This document shows, piece after piece, positions 11,629 to 20,955 of a stretch of 64,000 nucleotides of DNA. The notes beneath the pieces are model-generated. The model was not told the origin of the DNA. It ran no database searches and saw only the letters and a program-made list of their open reading frames with translations. Source of the stretch: Pseudomonas sp. stari2 (GTDB lineage: Bacteria; Pseudomonadota; Gammaproteobacteria; Pseudomonadales; Pseudomonadaceae); assembly GCF_040760005.1 (NCBI RefSeq), contig NZ_CP099760.1:1-64000 (forward strand), given 5' to 3'. The first letter of the stretch is position 1; every line of letters begins with the position of its first letter. The position numbers and the translations under genes are program-made.

Positions 11629-11707
11629 ACAGATTCAACACATCTGTATTATTTCCATACAGATTTGCTGTCTCCGGGACTGAATTGTCGATTTACGCCG
11701 CATCTGT
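11629..11707. promoter_or_regulatory. Four ATCTGT/ACAGAT half-sites before the MocR gene
   Basis: ACAGAT at 11629-11634, ATCTGT at 11642-11647, ACAGAT at 11659-11664 and ATCTGT at 11702-11707. The middle two form the perfect palindrome ATCTGTAT-N7-ATACAGAT (11642-11664). The sequence CATCTGTA also recurs as a direct repeat exactly 60 bp apart (11641 and 11701). Direct repeats plus palindromes are typical of MocR operators, so this is a candidate autoregulatory site that may also control the divergent DUF1127 gene. Confidence 0.55.
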
Positions 11708-11743
11708 ACTGGTTTTTCGAATCACCTGCATCGAGGCAGTGCC

Positions 11744-13171
11744 ATGACCCTGTATGTGAACCTCGCCGAGTTGCTCGGCACCCGCATCGAACAAGGCTTC
11801 TACCGTCCTGGTGATCGCCTGCCGTCGGTGCGCGCCTTGAGCGTAGAACATGGGGTCAGCCTCAGCACGGTGCAGCAGGCCTATCGAATGCTGGAAGACA
11901 GCGGCCTGGCCACGCCAAAGCCTAAATCCGGGTACTTCGTGCCGGTCGGTCGTGAGTTGCCGGAATTGCCGGCGGTCGGGCGCCCGGCCCAGCGTCCGGT
12001 GGAGATTTCCCAGTGGGATCAGGTGCTGGAACTGATTCGTGCGGTGCCGCGCAAGGACGTGGTGCAGCTCGGTCGCGGTATGCCGGACATCTCGTCGCCG
12101 ACGATGAAACCGCTGCTGCGCGGGCTGGCCCGTATCAGCCGCCGTCAGGACATGCCCGGTCTGTATTACGACAACATTCACGGCACCCTCGAACTACGCG
12201 AACAGATCGCCCGGCTGATGCTCGATTCCGGCTGCCAGTTGAGCGCCAGCGATCTGGTAGTCACCACCGGTTGCCATGAAGCGCTGTCCACCAGCATTCA
12301 CGCGATCTGCGAGCCCGGCGATATCGTCGCGGTGGACTCGCCAAGCTTTCACGGCGCCATGCAGACCCTCAAGGGGCTGGGCATGAAAGCCCTGGAAATC
12401 CCCACCGACCCGCTCACCGGCATCAGCCTCGAAGCCCTGGAACTGGCGCTGGAGCAATGGCCGATCAAGGTCATCCAGCTCACGCCCAACTGCAACAACC
12501 CCCTCGGCTACATCATGCCGGAGTCGCGCAAACGCGCGCTGTTGACGCTGGCGCAGCGCTTCGACGTGGCGATCATCGAGGACGACGTGTATGGCGAACT
12601 GGCCTACACCTATCCGCGTCCGCGCACGATCAAATCCTTCGACGAGGATGGCCGCGTCTTACTGTGCAGTTCGTTTTCCAAGACCCTCGCGCCGGGGCTA
12701 CGTATAGGTTGGGTCGCGCCGGGCCGATACCTCGAGCGGGTGCTGCACATGAAATACATCAGCACCGGCTCTACCGCACCGCAACCGCAGATCGCCATCG
12801 CCGAGTTTCTGAAAGCCGGGCACTTCGAACCGCATTTGCGGCGGATGCGCACTCAATATCAGCGTAATCGCGACGTGATGATCGATTGGGTGACGCGATA
12901 CTTCCCGGCCGGTACCCGCGCCAGCCGCCCGCAGGGCAGCTTCATGCTTTGGGTCGAATTGCCGGAAGGTTTCGATACCCTGAAACTGAATCGTGCGCTG
13001 CACGATCAGGGCGTACAGATTGCCGTCGGCAGCATCTTTTCGGCCTCGGGCAAGTACCGCAATTGCCTGCGCATGAACTACGCGGCCAAACCGACGCCGC
13101 AGATCGAAGACGCGGTGCGCAAGGTCGGCGCGACGGCAATCAGGCTTCTGGCTGAAAGCCACGACCTCTGA
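11744..13171 (+). CDS. MocR-type regulator (GntR HTH fused to aminotransferase domain)
   Basis: 475 residues. An N-terminal GntR winged HTH (residues ~1-70, GDRLPSVRALSVEHGVSLSTVQQAYRMLE) is joined by a short linker to a fold-type I aminotransferase domain (~100-470). The PLP lysine is Lys313 in SSFSKTLAPGLRIGW; the NNPLGY and EDDVYGEL blocks are also present. MocR proteins use PLP or a PLP adduct as effector and do not normally act as enzymes. GAGG lies upstream of the ATG. The target pathway is not evident from neighbours. Confidence 0.9.
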   Translation: MTLYVNLAELLGTRIEQGFYRPGDRLPSVRALSVEHGVSLSTVQQAYRMLEDSGLATPKPKSGYFVPVGRELPELPAVGRPAQRPVEISQWDQVLELIRAVPRKDVVQLGRGMPDISSPTMKPLLRGLARISRRQDMPGLYYDNIHGTLELREQIARLMLDSGCQLSASDLVVTTGCHEALSTSIHAICEPGDIVAVDSPSFHGAMQTLKGLGMKALEIPTDPLTGISLEALELALEQWPIKVIQLTPNCNNPLGYIMPESRKRALLTLAQRFDVAIIEDDVYGELAYTYPRPRTIKSFDEDGRVLLCSSFSKTLAPGLRIGWVAPGRYLERVLHMKYISTGSTAPQPQIAIAEFLKAGHFEPHLRRMRTQYQRNRDVMIDWVTRYFPAGTRASRPQGSFMLWVELPEGFDTLKLNRALHDQGVQIAVGSIFSASGKYRNCLRMNYAAKPTPQIEDAVRKVGATAIRLLAESHDL

Positions 13172-13177
13172 CGTCTC

Positions 13178-13714
13178 TCAACGCATACGAAACCCCAGCT
13201 CGGTCTCGAGTCGAGTCAGGTCGCTGACCCGGCTCGCAGCTGATGGAATTCGAGCGTCCAGTTCGAGCTCGACTTCCATGTTCAGGCCCTCAATACCTAC
13301 GCCTGCGAGCGCAGGTATCAGGCGGACTCCCGGGCGCAGGAGATGCGCATCCGGTCCGTCTCCCTCGCTGAGCCATTGCGCCGGTTTTCCGTCCACCCGC
13401 ACCGCCACTACGCGCACTTTGAGAGTGCCAGGACCGAAGCGGTATTGCGCGGCATCGGCTGCCGGCCCGATCAGCTCCAGTCGTAACGGACCGAGTCGCT
13501 CGCATTGGACATTGACCTGCACTCGACGCAGACCAAGACTCAATGCATCCCCCGGCGCTGACTGCGCCAACAATTGCCCGCGCGTGGCCGCGCCAAAATC
13601 GATGGCGGACGGACCAAGCCTGACAGCGCATCCGGAGTTCGCCTGCGCCGGCTCCATGAAGCTCATTGTGCTCAACAACCACCCGCATAACGTTCCCGGT
13701 TTCAATCCATGCAT
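13178..13714 (-). CDS. Minor fimbrial subunit or tip adhesin
   Basis: 178-residue exported protein, last gene of the fimbrial cluster. A signal peptide ends at about QANS (residue 27), followed by CAVRLGPSAIDFG and a second Cys in VNVQCER, the pilin-type disulfide arrangement. The start at 13714 has AAGGA upstream and lies 14 bp after the usher stop; the frame continues to 14161 only as an overlap on the usher. The C-terminus ends in hydrophobic/charged alternation (LETELGFRMR), consistent with a donor-strand fold. Assignment rests on context and composition. Confidence 0.72.
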   Translation of the reverse strand: MHGLKPGTLCGWLLSTMSFMEPAQANSGCAVRLGPSAIDFGAATRGQLLAQSAPGDALSLGLRRVQVNVQCERLGPLRLELIGPAADAAQYRFGPGTLKVRVVAVRVDGKPAQWLSEGDGPDAHLLRPGVRLIPALAGVGIEGLNMEVELELDARIPSAASRVSDLTRLETELGFRMR

Positions 13715-13728
13715 GATGTTTTCCTTGT

Positions 13729-16149
13729 TCAAACGGTTCGACAGGTGGCCTGCGCAGCTTCGTACAACGCGTCGAGGTCGCGCTCCTCGCTCAGGGCGAA
13801 CTCCAGACGACAGCGCTGACCGTCCGGCATCAACACGTGCAATTGAAGGTCGGGCTGAACGTCTGACAGAAAAATCCGCCCGTCCTCCAGCACGCTGGTG
13901 ATATACCGGCCCTGTGCGTCGAACACACCGACGCCTTTGCGCAGCAAACCATTGTCCGCCGTGTGAGCCTGCAACAGCACACGCCGGGTGGTCACGATGT
14001 CGAAGGCCAGTTGCGGTACGGCGTTTCGTCCGGCTTCGACCTCTTGATAAGCGTTGTGCACATCGACATTGCGCGCAAGACTCACGGTGTCGAGCTCCAC
14101 CCGCCCCTTGCTGTAGGCCGGCAAACTGGCCGCCACGGCACGGCCTGCGAAGTCGGTCCATACAGGGCCGCGCGGTGTGTTGAGTTTTATCCCCGCACTG
14201 TCGCCCGCCTTGAGCAAGGCAAAAGTGTCGCGCAATGGATAGGGCGAGAAGGTCACGCCTTCAGCATGCAGCAACGCACCGCCACGCAGACCGACGTCAT
14301 AGCTCTGGTCGCCGGCACCGCTACGCGAGTAACCCGTGTCCAGCTGACTGTAACGAGGCAACAGATTGACCCGCCCGTTATACCCGGCCACCCCGCCATC
14401 GGAACGCTCGGTGCCGACGCTGTAGGCCAGGGTATCGCTGAGCTGTTCATTGAATTGCAGACCGCTGCGAGTGCCACTGATCGAGTCATTACGCACATCA
14501 CCGCGCAACGTGCGACGCGCGCCCAACGGCACGCCGACACTCAAATAGACCGCCGTACCGCGAGCGTCATCCTCGTAACCGGCAACGTCGCGCTCCAGGG
14601 TCAACGTCAGATTGGCCCGGCGCACATTCTGCGACCAGGCGAAAGCGACCCGTGAAGTCGCGATGCCCTCAAACATGGAGTACCGCGAGTAGCTGGCGGA
14701 AAAACCGCCCAGTGTCGGGCTACTGGCGCTGAGGCTCGCCGCCAATTGATTGCGCACCCGCCGGTAAGGCTGATCGTTGCGCGAATCCCAAGTGGTATCC
14801 GAAAGCGTCCGGAAACCCTGTGTCTGCTGTGTCAGCGTCAGACTGGCCGACAGCCCTTCATCGAGCAACCCGTTGGCCGTCCACTGCAACTGTGTACCGG
14901 ACAGCGCGTGATCCTGCGCCCGGGAAATGACCTGACGACCACCCAGTACCAGTCGATCACCGACGGCCCCTTGCATCGCCCACCCCAGCGACTGATAGCC
15001 CGTGCCGAGCATTGCGCCGCCCGTAGCCTGCCAGCGCGGGCCAAGCCGCCAGTCCCTGCTGGCAGCGGCAAACGACGGCGCATCCCGTTCATCCCCGGTG
15101 TATCGCCGCACCCTGCCCGCCGCCAGTGCATAGCCGGGAGTCCGGCCAGGCATCGCACCGCGCAACCGGGACGCAGGCACAAGAAAGCGCCGCTGCTGGC
15201 CATCTTCTTCGTGCACCGTTACCTCCAGATCCACGCTCTGACTGAGCAGCGGCAAACCCACCAGAGTGAAGGGGCCGGCAGGCACCACCGTCGTATAGAT
15301 CAACGCGCCGTTCTGGGCCACTTCGATCCGCGCGGAGGAATAGGCGATACCCTCGACTCTGGCACTGGAACTGTCCTCGTCCAGTTCCATCAGTGCCAAT
15401 TCTGGCTGTACCTGGAAACCATTGAAGGCCTCACCGGAGAAAAGTGGTGAAACCATGTTCAACTGCCCCAACTGCAGATTGGCCCGATAGTGTTCGGATG
15501 TGTGCGAAGCGTAGGCATACAAGTGATCGACGCGCCCCTGTCCATCGAAACCGGTGTAGGCCTGGCGAGTACGAAAAGACCAGTCCACCGCGTTCAAGCC
15601 GACTTCCGTGTTAAGGCTGCGATACTGCGAGGAGTGCCCGGCATAACGACTACCGAGCAACAACGCGTCGTAATTGAACAGCCCTGCCGTACCACCGTTG
15701 ACGAAGCTGTGCCGGGGCGGACTGTCGGGCAGCAGCGCGGCGGTGGGCACCAGCAGCGCGATGAGTTCACGGGACGGGTCGGCTTGTACCACGGAGTCCG
15801 GAAAACGCCGGGCGAACAACTCGCATCCCGGCTCTGCGTAAGACTCGACGTGCTCCTGGTCTCTGATGCCGCCACGCTCGAGCAGCGACGGTGTAAAACA
15901 CAATTCACCCTCAGCATCGAACGTCACCTGTAACCGCCCCTTCGCCACGCCGTTGACCGATAGCGTTACCGCCTGCGCACCCTCGCGAAAACGCGGCGCC
16001 AGACTGAAATACTCAGCCAGGCGCGGATCCAGCCCACGCGACTTGAGCACATCCTGATTGAATTCCACCCTGACCGGCTCTGCGCCATGGCTTGACGAAT
16101 AGCCAAGGGTGCCCATCAACAAGAGACCGCCATACCAAAGCGCAAACAT
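13729..16149 (-). CDS. Outer-membrane fimbrial usher
   Basis: 806-residue PapC/FimD-type usher that assembles chaperone-delivered pilins at the outer membrane. It has a signal peptide, an N-terminal domain (VEFNQDVLKSRG), a plug/barrel core with VDWSFRTRQAYTG and GQLNMVSPLFSGEAFNGFQV, and C-terminal domains ending with a Cys near the end (ATCRTV). Start ATG at 16149 shares one base with the chaperone stop (TGATG), so translation is coupled. The TTG at 16152 is less likely. Confidence 0.9.
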   Translation of the reverse strand: MFALWYGGLLLMGTLGYSSSHGAEPVRVEFNQDVLKSRGLDPRLAEYFSLAPRFREGAQAVTLSVNGVAKGRLQVTFDAEGELCFTPSLLERGGIRDQEHVESYAEPGCELFARRFPDSVVQADPSRELIALLVPTAALLPDSPPRHSFVNGGTAGLFNYDALLLGSRYAGHSSQYRSLNTEVGLNAVDWSFRTRQAYTGFDGQGRVDHLYAYASHTSEHYRANLQLGQLNMVSPLFSGEAFNGFQVQPELALMELDEDSSSARVEGIAYSSARIEVAQNGALIYTTVVPAGPFTLVGLPLLSQSVDLEVTVHEEDGQQRRFLVPASRLRGAMPGRTPGYALAAGRVRRYTGDERDAPSFAAASRDWRLGPRWQATGGAMLGTGYQSLGWAMQGAVGDRLVLGGRQVISRAQDHALSGTQLQWTANGLLDEGLSASLTLTQQTQGFRTLSDTTWDSRNDQPYRRVRNQLAASLSASSPTLGGFSASYSRYSMFEGIATSRVAFAWSQNVRRANLTLTLERDVAGYEDDARGTAVYLSVGVPLGARRTLRGDVRNDSISGTRSGLQFNEQLSDTLAYSVGTERSDGGVAGYNGRVNLLPRYSQLDTGYSRSGAGDQSYDVGLRGGALLHAEGVTFSPYPLRDTFALLKAGDSAGIKLNTPRGPVWTDFAGRAVAASLPAYSKGRVELDTVSLARNVDVHNAYQEVEAGRNAVPQLAFDIVTTRRVLLQAHTADNGLLRKGVGVFDAQGRYITSVLEDGRIFLSDVQPDLQLHVLMPDGQRCRLEFALSEERDLDALYEAAQATCRTV

Positions 16150-16856
16150 CAATCCCGCCCCAGCGGGGCATCAAAATGCGCGATCGCAAAACCGTAGGTG
16201 GTCACCGGAAACAGCCGCACTTGTGTCGCCGGGGGTGCCCCTTCAGCGGTCCCGCTCAGCGTGAGTGTTTCGCCGGGCAGCAGATAAGTGCGCCCCAGAT
16301 CCAGCTCCCGCTGCACCGGCAGTAACATCACAGAGTGACCCAACCGTACGACGTACGGACTGGGGTTGCGCACCTGCACTTCGACGCCTTTTTGCGTCCA
16401 TCGCAAATGCCTCCACGGCTCGCGGTCAATCGGCAAGTTCGCCGGGCGCAGAATCGCCGGAATATTCTGGCGCACGCTCAGACTGACCTGAGCCTGGCCT
16501 GACGAGTCCTGTGGCGCGATGCCTTCGAATACCACGCGCTTGAGACGCTCGGTTTTCAATGGCTCGGCGCTACGCAGGATGAACCGCACACGCTGGGTTG
16601 CACCGGCTTCGACCCGACTGACCGGCGGCGTCAGCAACAGCAATGACTCGGTATCCTGCGGCACATCTTCGATAGTGGTGTGCAACAGCGCCGGATGCGG
16701 CTCGCTATTGAGTACATTGATCCCCGCTTCACCCACCGCTTCGTCCAGTACCACGACCGGCGTCTCTGGAACCATTCCCGTCGCTCGGGCAAGGACGGGC
16801 ATCCAAGAACCGACCAGCCACACACCGACAATGGCATTGCGCACAAAGGCATTCAT
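16149..16856 (-). CDS. Periplasmic fimbrial chaperone
   Basis: 235-residue PapD-type two-domain Ig-like chaperone with a signal peptide (MNAFVRNAIVGVWLV..., cleaved near ARAT). The N-terminal domain contains the TPPVSRVEAGATQRVRFILR segment typical of the family, with basic residues that anchor pilin C-termini. The C-terminal domain follows NIPAILRP. Start at 16856 fits the signal peptide better than the open frame to 16889. It is followed directly by the usher (1-base overlap). Confidence 0.88.
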   Translation of the reverse strand: MNAFVRNAIVGVWLVGSWMPVLARATGMVPETPVVVLDEAVGEAGINVLNSEPHPALLHTTIEDVPQDTESLLLLTPPVSRVEAGATQRVRFILRSAEPLKTERLKRVVFEGIAPQDSSGQAQVSLSVRQNIPAILRPANLPIDREPWRHLRWTQKGVEVQVRNPSPYVVRLGHSVMLLPVQRELDLGRTYLLPGETLTLSGTAEGAPPATQVRLFPVTTYGFAIAHFDAPLGRD

Positions 16857-16932
16857 ATTGTTGTCCACAGGCGAGCGCGCAGCCGGCACTCACGCCAGAC
16901 CGCGAGCCAGCCGATTGTTTTGATTGGAAAAT

Positions 16933-16962
16933 GACAGGCTTCGCAAGAAGCCGAAGCCTGTC
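16933..16962. other. Hairpin between pilin and chaperone genes
   Basis: Perfect inverted repeat GACAGGCTTCG-N8-CGAAGCCTGTC in the 170-bp gap after the pilin gene. There is no strong T-run on the minus strand, so it looks like an RNA-stabilising or partial-termination stem of the kind that lets major pilin mRNA exceed that of chaperone and usher. Function is inferred. Confidence 0.55.
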
Positions 16963-17026
16963 GAATGTCCCTGCGCAGGAGTGCAACACTGTCTGCCCTG
17001 CCTTGAGGGCAGCCGTGCAATCCTCC

Positions 17027-17692
17027 TCAGAGGTAGAGCAACTCGAACGTCGCCGACCCTTTTAGAGGTATGTAATTGCTGAGATCCAGGTTCTGCGAAG
17101 GGCCGACGACCGGAACCAGAGTCATGGGAAATGTATGCACGACCCCTGGCATCGGCCCTGCTGCCAGCGACGCCCCCCATGAGTAGCGCAGGTTGCCACC
17201 CTCCACGTTTTTCCCGACCAGGGTTGCCGTATCCGGACTATCCCAGTTGGGCATGCTCCCTTGCTTGTACATCACCATGGAAGGCTGACCATCGACCGTA
17301 GGTGTCCCGAAGCGCAGCCCGTAGCCACCGATTTTTTTGGCGCCGGGCGCCAAGCCGATTCCGTAGATGTACATCGACCAGTCCGTTCCATCGACAACGA
17401 TGCCCGGCAGTTGAGTATGAGCCTGATTGTCATGCACCTTGATCGCCATGGGCGCGGACGCCGAGCAGGTCACGTTCAAGGATATGGTGTGATTGGTCAG
17501 CTCGGTCTGACGGTCGGGGTTCAGAGAGGCAGCAGAAATATTCCCCAGATTGACCGTGTTACCGCCGGTGAATGCAGGCTTGCATGAGGTCGGCACGATG
17601 GTGCCGGTGATGTTCAGATCCCCACCAGCAGCCATGACCAATGACGGACACAGGGCACCTGCTATAGCTATTGCACGATAGGTCTTGCGCAT
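17027..17692 (-). CDS. DUF1120 fimbrial major subunit
   Basis: 221-residue secreted protein of the DUF1120 (YhcF-like) pilin family. Signal peptide to about VMAAG (residue 22), mature start GDLNITGTIVPTSCKPAF with the first Cys, second Cys in SLNVTCSASAP, and a C-terminal beta motif ending FELLYL. It is the first gene of a pilin-chaperone-usher-minor pilin set. Start at 17692 (ATG, GGAG upstream) preferred over the GTG at 17704. It stands alone at the promoter end, as expected of a highly expressed subunit. Confidence 0.82.
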   Translation of the reverse strand: MRKTYRAIAIAGALCPSLVMAAGGDLNITGTIVPTSCKPAFTGGNTVNLGNISAASLNPDRQTELTNHTISLNVTCSASAPMAIKVHDNQAHTQLPGIVVDGTDWSMYIYGIGLAPGAKKIGGYGLRFGTPTVDGQPSMVMYKQGSMPNWDSPDTATLVGKNVEGGNLRYSWGASLAAGPMPGVVHTFPMTLVPVVGPSQNLDLSNYIPLKGSATFELLYL

Positions 17693-18035
17693 GAAAATTC
17701 TCACTCCATAAGAATCGAAAGATGACAGCCAGCTGCGCTTCTTCTGCTGAAAAACAGGAAACTTCCTGCCTCAGAATCGGCGTTGTCATTATTCCGATTG
17801 CTTCCCGGTAGCGATGTAAGGCAAGGGTGTATTGCGCGCTGGAAAAATCGCTGCAAGACGTAGCTGATGTGAGCCGGAAAAATCTTCAATTCGTTTAAGA
17901 ACTCTCGCCCTTCCGACAGTCATAAGCTACAAGCCGCTCTGGTTCAGGGGTCGGATTGCATGACCTTCGAACAGATAACACGCCACAAATGCCGTGCCAT
18001 ACTCCTGACCTCGCCCACACCCGGAACGATCTGAC
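17693..18035. other. Divergent intergenic region, fimbrial cluster / PLD lipoprotein
   Basis: 343 bp between the diverging pilin gene and the phospholipase-D-family gene. It must hold both promoters. I see no gene with a ribosome binding site and no long palindrome beyond a short AGGAAACTTCCT-type motif near 17756. Confidence 0.4.
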
Positions 18036-19604
18036 TTGAGCTCCCGACACACCCTGCCATTCGCACTGATGTTCGTCCTGCTGCTCGCCGGGTGCGCCTC
18101 ACTGGATGCTCCACGAGAACCCAGCCAGGTCCTGCCAGCCAACGGATCGGTATTCGGTCGCTCGATCCAGGCCCAGGCCGCGCCGTACAAAGGCCAGTCC
18201 GGCTTTCGCCTGCTGTCCAACAGCACCGAAGCCTTCACCGCTCGCGCCGAGTTGATCCGCAACGCCCAGAGCAGCCTCGATTTGCAGTACTACATCGTCC
18301 ACGACGGCATCAGTACGCGGATGCTGGTGGAAGAAGTGTTGAAGGCTGCCGACCGTGGTGTGCGGGTGCGCATTCTGTTGGACGACACCACCAGCGACGG
18401 CCTAGACCTGATCATCGCCACGCTGGCGGCGCATCCGAATATCCAGATCCGCCTGTTCAATCCACTACACCTGGGCCGCAGCACCGGCGTGACCCGGGCC
18501 GCGGGTAGGCTGTTCAACCTGTCGCAGCAACACCGGCGGATGCACAACAAGCTGTGGCTGGCGGACAACAGCGCCGCCATCGTCGGCGGGCGCAATCTGG
18601 GCGATGAATACTTCGATGCCGAACCCAACCTGAACTTCACCGACATCGACATGCTCAGCATCGGGCCGGTCGCCGAACAGCTCGGACACAGTTTCGATCA
18701 GTACTGGAACAGCGCCCTGAGCAAACCGATCGACGAATTTCTCACCAGCAAGCCCTCGGCCAAAGACCTGCAGAACACCCGCACACGCCTGGAAGAGTCC
18801 CTGGAAGAAACCCGCAAACAGAATCACGCGCTGTATCAGCAACTGATGACCTTCACCACCCACCCGCGCATGGACATCTGGCGCCGGGAGCTGATCTGGG
18901 CCTGGAACCAGGCGCTGTGGGATGCACCGAGCAAGGTGCTGGCGGACGGTAAACCTGATCCTCAGTTGTTGCTGACCACACAACTGGCACCGGAGCTGCG
19001 GGGCGTCAGCAAGGAACTGATGATGATTTCCGCCTACTTCGTGCCGGGCCAGCCGGGGCTGGTTTACCTGACTGGCCGTGCCGATGCGGGTGTGTCGGTG
19101 AGTCTGCTGACCAACTCGCTGGAAGCCACCGACGTACCAGCGGTGCACGGCGGTTATGCGCCGTATCGCAAGGCACTGCTGGAACATGGCGTGAAGTTGT
19201 TTGAGCTGCGGCGCCAGCCTGGGGATAACTTCGGCAGTGGCCCGCATCTGTTTTACAGCAAGTCGTTTCGCGGCTCGGATTCCAGCCTGCACAGCAAGGC
19301 GATGATCTTCGACGGGAAAAAAGCGTTCATTGGCTCGTTCAATTTCGACCCGCGCTCGGTGCTGTGGAACACCGAAGTCGGGGTGCTGGTGGACAGCCCC
19401 GAGCTGGCTGCCCATATACGGGAACTGGCTTTGCAGGGCATGGCGCCGGCGTTGAGTTACGAGGCGAAATTGCAGGACGGGAAAGTCGTCTGGGTTACCG
19501 AGGACAACGGTCAGATGCACACGCTGACCAAGGAGCCCGGCAGCTGGTGGCGGCGCTTCAATGCATGGTTCAGCACCACGGTGGGGCTGGAGCGGATGCT
19601 GTAG
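18036..19604 (+). CDS. Phospholipase D-family lipoprotein (cardiolipin-synthase-like)
   Basis: 522 residues with two HKD motifs: HNKLWLADNSAAIVGGRN (~residue 170) and HSKAMIFDGKKAFIGSFNFD (~residue 420). These make up the paired active site of the PLD superfamily. A lipoprotein signal (LLLAGC, Cys near residue 20) predicts a membrane-anchored periplasmic protein. The start is a TTG at 18036, because the ATG at 18069 would leave too short a signal peptide. Homologues are often annotated as phospholipase D or cardiolipin synthase. Substrate is not determinable here. Confidence 0.85.
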   Translation: MSSRHTLPFALMFVLLLAGCASLDAPREPSQVLPANGSVFGRSIQAQAAPYKGQSGFRLLSNSTEAFTARAELIRNAQSSLDLQYYIVHDGISTRMLVEEVLKAADRGVRVRILLDDTTSDGLDLIIATLAAHPNIQIRLFNPLHLGRSTGVTRAAGRLFNLSQQHRRMHNKLWLADNSAAIVGGRNLGDEYFDAEPNLNFTDIDMLSIGPVAEQLGHSFDQYWNSALSKPIDEFLTSKPSAKDLQNTRTRLEESLEETRKQNHALYQQLMTFTTHPRMDIWRRELIWAWNQALWDAPSKVLADGKPDPQLLLTTQLAPELRGVSKELMMISAYFVPGQPGLVYLTGRADAGVSVSLLTNSLEATDVPAVHGGYAPYRKALLEHGVKLFELRRQPGDNFGSGPHLFYSKSFRGSDSSLHSKAMIFDGKKAFIGSFNFDPRSVLWNTEVGVLVDSPELAAHIRELALQGMAPALSYEAKLQDGKVVWVTEDNGQMHTLTKEPGSWWRRFNAWFSTTVGLERML

Positions 19605-19625
19605 CAGCCCGCCCCGTTCGGATCA

Positions 19626-20771
19626 TCAGGCCGGCTCCGGCACCTTGCCGAACGCCCCTTGCCGCGACAGCAGAATCACCAGCCCGAACGCCCCGGCCGC
19701 CATGAACCACGGCAACGCGTGCCCGCTGATCCATTGACTGCCCGCCCCCGCCGCCAACGGCCCGATCAGACAACCCACGCCCCACAGCTGCGCAACATGC
19801 GCATTGGCGCGCACCAGCGCGTCGTCACGGTAGCGCTCGCCGATCAGGATCAGCGACAGGGTGAACAGGCCACCGGCACTGGCGCCGAACAGCACCCACA
19901 GCGGCCAGATCAGCAGGGTGTCGATCAGCATCGGGATCGCCAGACTCGACAGCATCAGCACCACGGCGCAACCGGCGAACAAGGTGCGCCGCGACAGGTA
20001 GTCGGCCAGCGCACCGATGGGCAGTTGCAGCAGTGCATCGCCCACCACTACGGTGCTGACCATCGCCAGCGCAATTTCCGCCGTGAAACCCTGTTGCAGG
20101 CAGTACACAGGCAACAGGGTCAGGATCATCGCCTCAAACGCGGCGAACAACGACACCGCCCAGGCAATCGCCGGCAATTCGCGACTGAAGCCCCACAGAT
20201 CGCCGAAGGTCACGCTGCTGGCCTCGCTGCTCGGCGCCCCGCTGCGACCCAGCAACAACAACGGCGAGGCAATCAGTAGAGCGACGCCCACCCAGAAACC
20301 GTAATCATGCTCGGTGCCGAGCGCACCCAGCAGCAACGGGCCCGACAGTTGGCTGAGCGCATAACTGCTGCCATACAGAGCAACCAGTCGCCCGCGCCAC
20401 TGCTCGACCACCAGTTGATTGATCCAGCTTTCGCCGAGGATGAAGACGATGGTCAGGATCACCCCGATCATCAGCCGCAGCACCAGCCAGATCGGATAAC
20501 TCGGCAGCAGCGCCAGCAAACCGATTGACAATGCCCCGGCCCAGAGGCAAAGACGCATCAGGTTTGCCGTACCGAAGCGCGCCGCCAGATGACTGGAGAT
20601 CTTCGCCCCCAGCAACACGCCAATGGCCGGCATCGCCGCCATCACGCCGATGGCGAACGAGCCGTAGCCCCAGCCCTCCAGGCGCAACGACACCAGCGGC
20701 ATGCTGACGCCAAGGGCCAGCCCAACACTCAAGACAGACGCCAACACGGCGAAATACGTCGCCCAACGCAT
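19626..20771 (-). CDS. MFS transporter (YcaD-like)
   Basis: 381-residue inner-membrane protein with about 12 hydrophobic segments and the MFS loop GAKISSHLAARFG between helices 2 and 3. GESWINQLVVEQWRGR in the middle is typical of the YcaD/CsbX-like group. GGAG lies upstream of the ATG. It is convergent with the phospholipase-D-family gene (22-bp gap). Substrate unknown; the next upstream gene is the polyamine-type aldehyde dehydrogenase. Confidence 0.85.
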   Translation of the reverse strand: MRWATYFAVLASVLSVGLALGVSMPLVSLRLEGWGYGSFAIGVMAAMPAIGVLLGAKISSHLAARFGTANLMRLCLWAGALSIGLLALLPSYPIWLVLRLMIGVILTIVFILGESWINQLVVEQWRGRLVALYGSSYALSQLSGPLLLGALGTEHDYGFWVGVALLIASPLLLLGRSGAPSSEASSVTFGDLWGFSRELPAIAWAVSLFAAFEAMILTLLPVYCLQQGFTAEIALAMVSTVVVGDALLQLPIGALADYLSRRTLFAGCAVVLMLSSLAIPMLIDTLLIWPLWVLFGASAGGLFTLSLILIGERYRDDALVRANAHVAQLWGVGCLIGPLAAGAGSQWISGHALPWFMAAGAFGLVILLSRQGAFGKVPEPA

Positions 20772-20814
20772 GGTCCACGCTCCTGTGGATAATTTTTATG
20801 TGCACCACAAAACA

Positions 20815-20906
20815 CTGTGGGAGCGAGCTTGCTCGCGATAACGGTTTCACATTCAGCAAATGTGCTGACTGATACACCGCTTTCGCGAGCAAGCTCGCTC
20901 CCACAG
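20815..20906. repeat. REPIN: two inverted REP elements
   Basis: Two 24-bp arms, beginning CTGTGGGAGCGAGCTTGC and ending in the exact complement, flank a ~44-bp spacer between the aldehyde dehydrogenase and MFS genes. This is the classic REP doublet of fluorescens-group pseudomonads, mobilised in trans by RAYT transposases. No RAYT gene is in the window. Confidence 0.85.
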
Positions 20907-20955
20907 GGATCTTTGTATCGTTCGAGAGCCTGCCTGAGCAGGCTCCCTCAACGGT

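Noticed and set aside
13715..14161. N-terminal extension of the minor pilin
   Set aside because: It lies inside the usher gene in another frame; a ribosome binding site and signal peptide support the start at 13714.
19659..20279. Gln/Arg-rich 206-residue frame
   Set aside because: Opposite strand of the MFS gene; repeat-like composition comes from the codons of membrane helices.
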